From assembly GCA_905236545.1 (NCBI GenBank), contig CAJOQO010000003.1, positions 1-15,789 on the forward strand: a stretch of 15,789 nucleotides of DNA, read 5' to 3'. Position numbers and translations under genes: made by a program. Below the pieces are notes generated by a model. The model did no database searches and had not been told where the DNA came from. It worked only from the letters and a program-made list of their open reading frames with translations. Each line of letters starts with the position of its first letter. The first letter of the stretch is position 1. Source of the DNA: an uncultured Lachnospiraceae bacterium (GTDB lineage Bacteria > Bacillota > Clostridia > Lachnospirales > Lachnospiraceae). Shown here piece by piece: positions 7,545 through 14,387 of the stretch.

Positions 7545-8660
7545 ATGCGGATAAGGATGGTTTTTCAAAAAGAGGACAGGATCGCGGTGATCGCACCGCA
7601 CCCGGATGACGAGTGCCTGGGAGCAGGTGCGGCGCTGATTTTCGCTCCTGGCCAGACCGATATCTACGTGCTCACGGACGGGAGCCACGGCGATCCGGAC
7701 AGAAGCATCGAAGAAGAGGCAAGGATCCGCAGGGCGCAGTTCGAGGCCGAGATGGAGGCGGTAAAGCCTCACGACTGGAAATGGCTCGGTTACGAGGATA
7801 CGACGCTTCCCAGGCAGCCGGATGCGGTCTCGGGAATCGATTTCACTCCCTACACAAAGATCTTTCTGCCCTGGGACCAGAGCCCCCATCCGGATCACCG
7901 GGCCGCGGCGATCATGTGCTGCAAGGCGATCTCCCGGCAGCGTGCGAAGGCGGAATGCTTCATGTATGAGATCGCCAGGCCATTTTACCAGCCGACGCAC
8001 TGCATCAATATTTCCAGCTTCATCGAAGACAAAAAACGTCTGATCCGTTTTCACGCGGATCAGACCGGGCAGGAAGAGCTCATTCTCTCCGTCAACCGCC
8101 TCCGGGGGGCACAGATGATCTCAAACGCGGCATACCGGTACGCTGAGTGCTACATGAAAGTGGATCCGCGAAGGATCGCTTACAATCCGGATCTGATCAT
8201 CAAGCTCTATACCCTGCGGGAGGATCCCGCGGCAGAAGCTTCCCTCGAAGAAAAGGGCATCCGGTTCAAGCGGGTGATGTCTCCCGACTTTACAAAGGTC
8301 TATGAATTTATCAGAGACTGCTTCGCGCCCTCCTGGGCCGACGAGGCGCTCTGTGCGATGATGAAGGGGGTCTGCTATGTGGCGGTTCATGGCGGAAGGA
8401 TGATTGCCTTCGGCTGCGCAGGCTCCATTGCGCCGGATTATGCCGGGCCGGGCGGCACCCTCCCGGAATTCTGCAATCTCGGGATCAACCGGGTGATGAT
8501 CCAGAAGTCCTTCCGGTTCCTGAAGGAACAGGGGTTTCAATATGCTGTCTGCGGCTCCGTCTCCCCGGAGGAGAGACGGATCGTCGAGAAAACCGCGGAT
8601 ATCATCATCGTTGAGGACAGCCTGGACGCATACAAAAACCTGCTGCGGCGACGGGGATGA
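7545..8660 (+). CDS. PIG-L (LmbE) family deacetylase fused to a GNAT-like domain
   Basis: A 371-residue two-domain protein. Residues 1-215 are a PIG-L/LmbE zinc N-deacetylase, with AHPDDE at 18-23 and HPDH at 115-118 providing the expected metal ligands and catalytic Asp; this family removes acetyl groups from N-acetylglucosamine-type substrates. Residues about 238-355 resemble a GNAT acyltransferase: a YVAVHGGRMIAFG strand pair, then GTLPEF before the expected acyl-CoA loop, then a helix and FQYAVCGSVSP. The loop, usually RGRGIG in this subfamily, reads CNLGIN (310-315), so acetyl-CoA binding is doubtful. The ATG at 7545 follows GGAGG with 8-nt spacing and is preferred over an in-frame GTG at 7491 that lies in a repeat and lacks a ribosome binding site. 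First gene of the four-gene cluster. Deacetylase assignment is strong; the GNAT part is moderate. Confidence 0.87.
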   Translation: MRIRMVFQKEDRIAVIAPHPDDECLGAGAALIFAPGQTDIYVLTDGSHGDPDRSIEEEARIRRAQFEAEMEAVKPHDWKWLGYEDTTLPRQPDAVSGIDFTPYTKIFLPWDQSPHPDHRAAAIMCCKAISRQRAKAECFMYEIARPFYQPTHCINISSFIEDKKRLIRFHADQTGQEELILSVNRLRGAQMISNAAYRYAECYMKVDPRRIAYNPDLIIKLYTLREDPAAEASLEEKGIRFKRVMSPDFTKVYEFIRDCFAPSWADEALCAMMKGVCYVAVHGGRMIAFGCAGSIAPDYAGPGGTLPEFCNLGINRVMIQKSFRFLKEQGFQYAVCGSVSPEERRIVEKTADIIIVEDSLDAYKNLLRRRG

Positions 8661-8709
8661 AGCAGGCTGCAGACCGGGAACGAAGGAAGATCAGAAAGAG
8701 GTTCTGTCA

Positions 8710-10161
8710 ATGTCAGCAGAGATGCATTTTATAGAAAAACTGGAGAATAACAGCATCACTTATCCGGACCGCACCGCTCTGATCCCGGTGGAGAGCACGG
8801 AAAGCAGCATGACGTATGCACAGCTCTGGGAAGCTTCCGGCCGTGTTTACGGGTTCCTGAAGCAGAAGGGCATCGGAAAGGAAGATGTGGTGATGATCAC
8901 GGTTCCGAGGGGGAACAGCTCGCTCGTTACCCTGATCGGCATCTGGCGCGCGGGCGCGGCGGCGGTGATGCTCGACGCGGACTATGAGAGCGAAAGGATG
9001 GCGTACATCATGCAGGACTCCGGCTGTGTCCTGAAGATCGACGCAGCCCTGTTCGCCGGGATCATGACCTGTGCCTCCCGGGAGGGATATGAAGAAACGT
9101 CTTCCCATGACCTTGCCTACCTCATCTATACCTCGGGTACGACGGGAAAGCCCAAGGGTGTGATGCAGGAATACGGCACCCTGGATATGTGCGTCAGGAT
9201 GCATTACTGCGGTGAGCGGTCCGTAATCGACGGCAGGTTTGCCATGATCGCGCCGCTCTGCTATGTGGTCGCCATGTTTTTGATTCCGCCGCTTCTTTAC
9301 AACGCCCAGTCCATCGCCGTGATTCCGATGGCCATCGTTAAGGATCCGAACCGCCTTCCTGAATGCATCGAGGAGCATGCGCTCACGACGCTCTTCATCG
9401 TTCCTTCCATGCTGAAACGGCTGAAACGGATCCCCCGCTCGCTGACGAAGATCATCGTCGGAGGGGAACCGGCAAAAAGGATTTTCAGCGATCGCGTGGA
9501 AATCTTCTGCGGCTACGGCCAGTCGGAATCCGGTTTCAATATCACGACCTTCCTGATCGACCGGGAGTATGACAACACGCCGGTCGGCAGGATAGGGGAA
9601 CAGAAAGCGGAGATTTGCATCATGGACGATGAGGGAAGAGTTCTCCCGGCCGGGGAAACGGGAAATCTTTGCTATAAGGCGCCCTATTTCAGAGGCTATC
9701 TCGGCATGGACAGGCTCACAGAGCAGGTTCGTCTGAACGGCTATATCCGGTCAGGAGATTGCGGAGTGATCCGTCCGGACGGGACGATCTGTATCACCGG
9801 CAGGACCGATGAGATGATCAAGATCCGGGGAAACCGTATCGAGCCCGCCGAAGTCGAAACGGTTCTCCAGGAGATCCTGCAGGTGGAATGGGTTGCGGTC
9901 AGAGCGATCCTTGATCAGCAGCATCCCTGTCTCTGCGCGTACTATGAGGAGGAGCCGAAGAGATCCGTCGAAGAGGCCATAACGCTTGCCCGCAGGAGGC
10001 TTCCCTCCTATATGGTTCCGTCCTGTTTTATGAAGATCGACCAGATTCCCCGTGACACGAACGGAAAGATCGCGAAGAAATACCTCCCGGTTCCGGACGC
10101 AGGCAGCGAACGGCCTCCCCATCCGCAGACCTCACATCCGCAGACCTCAGACAGTCCGTGA
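8710..10161 (+). CDS. Stand-alone acyl-adenylating enzyme (ANL superfamily, DltA/NRPS A-domain-like)
   Basis: A 483-residue AMP-forming ligase that should activate a carboxylic acid as acyl-AMP. Core motifs: YTSGTTGKPKG (140-150, phosphate loop), YGQSE (269-273), RSGDCG (347-352), GRTDEMIKIRGNRIEP (364-379, hinge) and NGKI with catalytic K453. No carrier, condensation or thioesterase domain is fused, and no carrier protein gene is visible in the window. Where amino-acid-activating domains have the amine-binding Asp (FDASV in GrsA) this protein appears to have Leu183 in APLCYVVAMF, which argues against an alpha-amino acid substrate. The start at 8710 follows GAGG with 8-nt spacing, 49 nt after PIG-L. 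The C-terminus ends in a duplicated HPQTS from a 15-bp DNA repeat. Acyl acceptor and acid are unknown; transfer to the PIG-L product is a hypothesis. Confidence 0.88.
   Translation: MSAEMHFIEKLENNSITYPDRTALIPVESTESSMTYAQLWEASGRVYGFLKQKGIGKEDVVMITVPRGNSSLVTLIGIWRAGAAAVMLDADYESERMAYIMQDSGCVLKIDAALFAGIMTCASREGYEETSSHDLAYLIYTSGTTGKPKGVMQEYGTLDMCVRMHYCGERSVIDGRFAMIAPLCYVVAMFLIPPLLYNAQSIAVIPMAIVKDPNRLPECIEEHALTTLFIVPSMLKRLKRIPRSLTKIIVGGEPAKRIFSDRVEIFCGYGQSESGFNITTFLIDREYDNTPVGRIGEQKAEICIMDDEGRVLPAGETGNLCYKAPYFRGYLGMDRLTEQVRLNGYIRSGDCGVIRPDGTICITGRTDEMIKIRGNRIEPAEVETVLQEILQVEWVAVRAILDQQHPCLCAYYEEEPKRSVEEAITLARRRLPSYMVPSCFMKIDQIPRDTNGKIAKKYLPVPDAGSERPPHPQTSHPQTSDSP
10120..10149 (+). repeat. 15-bp tandem duplication at the 3' end of the ligase gene
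   Basis: CATCCGCAGACCTCA occurs twice in direct succession, coding HPQTS-HPQTS just before the stop codon. The duplication is in frame and lies outside the catalytic core. Confidence 0.95.
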
Positions 10162-10267
10162 ACAGGAACAGCGGGGGAACGGCAAGTGCGGAAATCCGGA
10201 GAGAGAGAACAGGGCGTCAGTAAGTCAGGTATCTGAAAAGCGCTTTCGGGGAGGAGGAAGAACCGGT

Positions 10268-12046
10268 TTGATTTTGTACCATTCTGTAACGATGTATCAG
10301 GTTCTGGAAGCGATTGTCCACAGGGAAAGAGTCCACCAGGGGGAGTACAGCGTCCTTCTGCTGGCGGACTTTTCGACAGACAAGTATCATGATTACAGGG
10401 AGCTGGAGGCGTTTTTCGATGAGGTAAGGCTGTTCCCTTACCGGTCGATCTCCAATGATCCCGATACCATTCTGGGCGAGGTGGAAAGCGCATATCAGAA
10501 AACCGTGCCGTATGGAATCGGGCAGTTTGAGCACATCTATGTCGCCGCTTCGTACTATTATTTTTCCCTGTATCTGATTGCAAACAGGATTCCCTTTCAC
10601 ATGTTTGAGGACGGTGGGGGAATCCTTTCCAAGCCGAAGGTTTTATATGAGATTATCAGGGATGTTACGCCCATTATGGCGGAGATTGCCCAGACGTACG
10701 GCCTTCTGGACGGAAGAAACGAATACATCCTCGACGCTGTCTGCAACTTTTCCACCCAGAGCTTTCTCGTCGACGATCCGAAATGGAAGGATTTTAATCC
10801 GGTGCAGGAAATCACGCGGCTCAGCCCGGAGACGATCCGCCGGATTCTGCATTTTTACCGGCTGGAACCCATCCGTGACATTCCTGATAACGCGGCTCTG
10901 ATCTTTACGCAGCAGTTTGCGAATCTGTATACGACCTCCCGCGAGGATCAGATCGCCATCTATCAGGTCTGCTGCGATTTCTTCCTTCCGGATCAGGCCC
11001 TGATCATCAAGCCGCATCCGTACGACGACGTGGATTACGGGCCCATTTTCCCCAAGGCAAGGCTGATCCGCGGGATCTTCCCGGCGGAGCTGATGCCGGT
11101 TCTTCTGGACCGGGTTCCCGAAACCTCCTTCACGGTTTATTCCGCCTCCGTCCTGAATATCCGGAGCATCTTCCGGAAGAACATCATCTGCGGCTACGAT
11201 TTCCCGAAGACCTTTCACGCGATCGACCTGTACTATTTTGCCTTGAGGCTGATCTCGGAGATGGACATCCTGAAGGGCTGCCCGGTTCATACCTTCGGCG
11301 TGGATGTCTGCATGCTTGAATGCATTGCGGAGCATTCCCTGAAGACCCGCTTTGATTTGATTCATGAGACTGCCCTGAGGAAGGGAGAAACTGCTCTGAA
11401 GGAGGATCAGGCTGCCCGGAAGGAGGAAGAAACGGGCTGTCGTCAGGTATGGATCATCGATGACTGCACTTTTCAGAGCGATTACTTTCAGACGAAAAAG
11501 AAGGACACTTCCTTTGCCTGGCAGCGGGTTGAGGTGAAGGGCGTTGAACCGCCGGAGCCGGCCCCGGCGATCCGTAGCGGAGAAAACATTTCCGCTGCTG
11601 CTGATCCCGGTTCCGCCGATGGTTCCGCTGCCGGTTCCGCCGATGATTCCACCGCTGGTTCTGCCACCGGTTCTGCCACCGGTTCTGCAGGGCGCACGGA
11701 TCGTCCGGCAGTCATTTCCGCTGCCGGTTCCGCCGGACAGCCGGAGCGTCCGGCAGACACGCTTTCTGCGTCTGATTTCCTCGAAGCGGCCGGGAAGGGA
11801 GATCTTGTTCTTTTCCTGAAACCGCAGAGCGATTCCCGCTTCTTTGAGAAGGGGACGGACGCGTTCCGTCCCGGGATGATTCCTGTTCACGTGAGAAAAA
11901 AAAGACTCAGGGAGGATCATGTCTTCTTCCCTGATCACGATGATACGATCTGTGCATACACTCTGGACGATGCGCTCAGAGAAAGAGTGACGCAGTTTCA
12001 TGCAAGGATCATTCTGAAGCACGCCGGACTGGCCGAGGAGATATGA
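10268..12046 (+). CDS. Polysialyltransferase-like glycosyltransferase with repeat-rich insert
   Basis: A 592-residue protein whose first ~370 residues resemble the alpha-2,8-polysialyltransferase/GT52-type family of capsule and LOS enzymes. It carries the two motifs shared by bacterial sialyltransferase families, an acidic-acidic-Gly (E114-D115-G116, in FHMFEDGGG) and an HP (H250-P251, in IIKPHPYDD), then a Ser-rich FTVYSAS (288-294) near the expected nucleotide-binding site. Donor sugar is not proven to be sialic acid. Residues 425-500 are a Ser/Ala/Gly/Pro-rich linker with a tetrapeptide repeat, followed by a folded-looking tail (500-592). The proposed start is TTG at 10268, with AGGAGG 10 nt upstream and a beta-strand-like LILYHSV; an internal ATG at 10292 lacks a binding site, and the in-frame extension upstream overlaps the ligase and looks non-coding. 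It ends 3 bp before the ATP-grasp gene. Confidence 0.78.
   Translation: MILYHSVTMYQVLEAIVHRERVHQGEYSVLLLADFSTDKYHDYRELEAFFDEVRLFPYRSISNDPDTILGEVESAYQKTVPYGIGQFEHIYVAASYYYFSLYLIANRIPFHMFEDGGGILSKPKVLYEIIRDVTPIMAEIAQTYGLLDGRNEYILDAVCNFSTQSFLVDDPKWKDFNPVQEITRLSPETIRRILHFYRLEPIRDIPDNAALIFTQQFANLYTTSREDQIAIYQVCCDFFLPDQALIIKPHPYDDVDYGPIFPKARLIRGIFPAELMPVLLDRVPETSFTVYSASVLNIRSIFRKNIICGYDFPKTFHAIDLYYFALRLISEMDILKGCPVHTFGVDVCMLECIAEHSLKTRFDLIHETALRKGETALKEDQAARKEEETGCRQVWIIDDCTFQSDYFQTKKKDTSFAWQRVEVKGVEPPEPAPAIRSGENISAAADPGSADGSAAGSADDSTAGSATGSATGSAGRTDRPAVISAAGSAGQPERPADTLSASDFLEAAGKGDLVLFLKPQSDSRFFEKGTDAFRPGMIPVHVRKKRLREDHVFFPDHDDTICAYTLDDALRERVTQFHARIILKHAGLAEEI
11609..11692 (+). repeat. 12-bp coding repeat, seven units
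   Basis: Seven contiguous 12-bp units of the form GRTTCYRCNRNN code GSAD, GSAA, GSAD, DSTA, GSAT, GSAT and GSAG in the glycosyltransferase linker. Two neighbouring units (11657 and 11669) are identical, indicating recent slippage. Looser copies follow at about 11716-11742. The 12-bp period keeps the reading frame. Confidence 0.95.
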
Positions 12047-12049
12047 CCT

Positions 12050-13414
12050 ATGGATCCGCAGCAGGGGAAAGCCGACATTGCGCCTGATCCCAATACCAGG
12101 ATCTCCATGGAGGAGTACCTTGATCTGGCGATGAATCTCAATGACATGAGCATGAAATCTTTCCTGATGGATAAGATCAATCTGTTCTCGCGTCCGGGCC
12201 TCCGGGAGTATATGCGCAGACCGGCGCTGGAGATCGCTTCCGCGTCCGATGAGGAGATCCGGCAGTTCCTGCAGACCTTCGGAAAGGTCACGGGAAAATG
12301 CAATTCTTCCGCCGGGAAAGGCTTCCGGATCTATACGGACAGCGCCTGTACGGACAACACCTGTTCAGGCAACATCCATTCAGGCAGCATCCATTCAGGC
12401 AGCATCCATTCAGGCAGCATCAGTTCGGACAGCGAAGCGGACATGGCCGCGCGGATCCGTTCAGACGGCGTTGACATCCTGGAGCCCTATATCCGTCAGC
12501 ACCCCGCATATCAGGCGATCTATCCGGACAGCCTCAACACACTTCGCGTTCATACCGTGCGCACCAGCCGGGAAGTGCGGATCTTCCTGCCAGTCATGCT
12601 GTCGGCCGGAAGCGACGGGGCTGTGACAGACGTATCCGGTTCCACGACAAGGTACCGTGTCCTTCTGTCCCGGGATGGCAGCATCCTCCTGGCAGCCCGG
12701 CAGGATCCCGGGAAGGCCTGCCAGATCACGGACCGGCATCACAATACCGGCTATCTGTTCCGGCAGGGCCGGAAGCTGCCGGGCATCCGGGCGTGTCTGG
12801 AATGCTGCCGGAAAGCCGCATTCTACATTCCGGAGATGCGGTATATCGGCTGGGATGTCGCCGTCACGGAAGATGGGCCTGTCATCGTGGAGGCAAACAA
12901 CCTCTCCGGCTTGTTTTACGCTTATCAGCAGGCACAGGAATGCATCTCCGGAGACGGTGTCCGGTCTGAGGTTGAGCGGATGCTCTCCTTTGGGATGGAG
13001 GGGGTTCCGTACAATCAGGATCTCCTCTTTGTTTCCGAACCGCTTGCCGGGGTCAGAACCTCCCTGCCCGGCCTGAGGCGTCTGTATCTGATCCTGCTGC
13101 AGTCAGCCCTGCACCGGCACGGGGTGGAATACTATGACCGAGCGTTCATAAAGACAGGGCCTGCCGCAAGAAAAAGCTGCACCATCCGGTATCTGGCGGA
13201 GGAAAACGCCGTTTTGCTCCGGACAGGGCAAAGAACCGTCCGGATTCCTCAGCCTGACCTGGAAATGAGCGGGCTGTCTCCCTACGGAGAAGACAAAGAG
13301 CACCCCGGATTGTCGGAAGAAGATTTTTTTGCGCTGGATCAGATTGCCACGCGGGAGGCAGCGCGGATCTACCGGGCGCTGCTTGCGGAGGTCAGCGCCG
13401 ATTCGGAGGTCTGA
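12050..13414 (+). CDS. Sugar-transfer-associated ATP-grasp protein
   Basis: A 454-residue protein matching the ATP-grasp family found beside exopolysaccharide sugar transferases (ATPgrasp_ST type). Visible signatures: a Gly-rich GKGFRIY loop (89-95), EPYIRQHPAYQAIYPDSLNT (145-164) leading to LRVHTV, TGYLF (233-237), and the catalytic end YIGWDVAVTEDGPVIVEANN (265-284) with likely metal ligands D269, E281 and N283. By family it should use ATP to activate a carboxylate or phosphorylate an acceptor; the reaction of this subgroup is not established. Residues 101-128 form a Ser/Gly/His/Ile repeat inserted just after the Gly-rich loop. The region after residue 330 (about 120 residues) is unassigned. 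The start at 12050 has GAGGAG 9 nt upstream and lies 3 bp after the glycosyltransferase stop, so translation is probably coupled. Last gene of the cluster, convergent with the HD gene 26 bp away. Confidence 0.8.
   Translation: MDPQQGKADIAPDPNTRISMEEYLDLAMNLNDMSMKSFLMDKINLFSRPGLREYMRRPALEIASASDEEIRQFLQTFGKVTGKCNSSAGKGFRIYTDSACTDNTCSGNIHSGSIHSGSIHSGSISSDSEADMAARIRSDGVDILEPYIRQHPAYQAIYPDSLNTLRVHTVRTSREVRIFLPVMLSAGSDGAVTDVSGSTTRYRVLLSRDGSILLAARQDPGKACQITDRHHNTGYLFRQGRKLPGIRACLECCRKAAFYIPEMRYIGWDVAVTEDGPVIVEANNLSGLFYAYQQAQECISGDGVRSEVERMLSFGMEGVPYNQDLLFVSEPLAGVRTSLPGLRRLYLILLQSALHRHGVEYYDRAFIKTGPAARKSCTIRYLAEENAVLLRTGQRTVRIPQPDLEMSGLSPYGEDKEHPGLSEEDFFALDQIATREAARIYRALLAEVSADSEV
12364..12423 (+). 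repeat. 15-bp coding repeat, four units, in the ATP-grasp gene
   Basis: Four units of TTCAGGCARCATCCA (units at 12364, 12379, 12394 and 12409; the last ends in CAG) code the SGxIH pentapeptide repeated within residues 105-125. The middle two are identical. More degenerate relatives (CGGACAGC, CGGACAAC) flank the block, so the array seems older at its edges and recently expanded at its centre. Confidence 0.95.
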
Positions 13415-13440
13415 GCCCCGGTCTTCTGCCATGAAAGGAA

Positions 13441-14274
13441 TCATTCTTCCCGAACACCCGTTTCTCCGTTCGATTCACGAGCGGCCGCTCTGCCACCCTG
13501 GTTCTGAATGTAATCCCTGATCTCCTCCCGGATCCTTTTCATACGTTCTCCGGTTCTCTCATTTCTGCTCTCAAAGGCAAGCATCTGCTCCAGATATCCC
13601 TGCTCCCCGACGATCCGGAAGCTGACCGGATATACCAGCCCGTAAACAAAAGCGATATGCCCCATCAGGAAATCAGCTCCCGTTCTGGAATTCGCCCGGT
13701 TGACATCCCTGTGCGCAAGCATATCTTCATAGACCGGATCTGAAATCTCCGATGTAAGAAACGCCTCCTCCGGCAGATTGTAGATCTGTGTCATCGGCGT
13801 TTCCCTGTTCACCCTGAGAATATCGATCTTGTCCGCATCCCTCAGGATCTGGCAGAAGGTTTTTTCCCGTTCTGTCAGATTCTCCGGAAGCCGGTATGCA
13901 TTGTGGCAGCGTATGGCAGTCTCGATGATCCGGTCCTGATCTCCCCGGGCGATGTAATCCCGGATCATTCCGTCACGAAACAGCAGATCCGCGCTGAACT
14001 GCGCGTGGTCTACAGATTCTGCATCCCGGAACGTATGATAGATCCTTACCTGCTCAAATCTGCCGATATCATGAAGCAGTCCGATCAGCCACACAAGATC
14101 CTTCTCTCCCGGATCAGGATCCAGGCTCTCCGCTATCCGCTCGCACAGCCCGGCAACACGCAGGGTATGCCCCACTTTCAAACGGATCTTCGGATCCTCC
14201 ATGTTATAACGGGAAGTGTACTCCAGAAATGTCTGTTCTGCCCTTTTTCTGTTTATCATTACCGTGTTTATCAT
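13441..14274 (-). CDS. HD-domain phosphohydrolase
   Basis: A 277-residue HD-superfamily metal-dependent phosphohydrolase. The metal-site pattern is present: GHTLRV (H36), LLHDIGR (H68-D69), DHAQ (H90), CHNAYRLP (H124) and RDADKID (D148). No sensor, REC or nucleotidyltransferase domain is fused, so it is not a typical (p)ppGpp or cyclic-dinucleotide enzyme; the substrate is unknown. The start at 14274 is chosen because AAGGA lies about 10 nt upstream; a second ATG at 14259 arises from a 15-bp duplication and has no ribosome binding site. The start overlaps the stop of a 26-codon ORF as ATGA, and the fumarate reductase genes lie upstream on the same strand, so co-transcription is likely. The last 40 residues are charged and probably disordered or helical. 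Confidence 0.88.
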   Translation of the reverse strand: MINTVMINRKRAEQTFLEYTSRYNMEDPKIRLKVGHTLRVAGLCERIAESLDPDPGEKDLVWLIGLLHDIGRFEQVRIYHTFRDAESVDHAQFSADLLFRDGMIRDYIARGDQDRIIETAIRCHNAYRLPENLTEREKTFCQILRDADKIDILRVNRETPMTQIYNLPEEAFLTSEISDPVYEDMLAHRDVNRANSRTGADFLMGHIAFVYGLVYPVSFRIVGEQGYLEQMLAFESRNERTGERMKRIREEIRDYIQNQGGRAAARESNGETGVREE

Positions 14275-14275
14275 T
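14251..14275. repeat. Duplicated start-codon segment of the HD gene
   Basis: GTTTATCATT recurs at 15-bp spacing (14251 and 14266). On the minus strand this yields two in-frame ATGATAAAC starts, giving the protein beginning MINTVMINRK. Confidence 0.85.
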
Positions 14276-14351
14276 GCTTGCTGATCCTTGCCTTGCTGCT
14301 CTGCTGATCACTGGGCATCGTCCCTTCCCCCTGCGCATTCTGATCTTTCAT
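14271..14351 (-). CDS. Possible 26-residue ORF between frdB and the HD gene
   Basis: A 26-codon frame, MKDQNAQGEGTMPSDQQSSK followed by ARISKQ, polar and without a recognisable domain. In its favour: GAGGA lies 9 nt before the ATG, its stop overlaps the HD start as ATGA, and removing one copy of the 10-bp duplication upstream would make the frdB stop overlap this ATG as ATGA too. It may be a coupling leader or a degraded gene end. Expression is uncertain. Confidence 0.3.
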   Translation of the reverse strand: MKDQNAQGEGTMPSDQQSSKARISKQ

Positions 14352-14367
14352 GGTCCATCATCCTCAC

Positions 14368-14387
14368 ATTCCGGGTCATTCCGGGTC
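14368..14387. repeat. 10-bp tandem duplication creating the frdB stop
   Basis: ATTCCGGGTC is repeated exactly at 14368-14377 and 14378-14387. On the minus strand the junction GAATGACC supplies the TGA that ends the iron-sulfur subunit. Confidence 0.95.

Noticed and set aside
8657..8731. A short ORF starting at an ATGA overlap with the PIG-L stop
   Set aside because: It codes an arginine- and cysteine-rich peptide, runs into the ligase gene in another frame and has no independent support.
10052..10267. A longer N-terminus for the glycosyltransferase from an ATG at 10052
   Set aside because: It would overlap the ligase by 110 bp, adds an Arg-rich non-family segment, and ignores the strong AGGAGG at 10252-10257 just before the TTG start.
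10643..12022. A 459-codon minus-strand frame opposite the glycosyltransferase
   Set aside because: No domain is recognisable and no ribosome binding site is seen; the plus frame carries sialyltransferase-type motifs and a coupled downstream gene.
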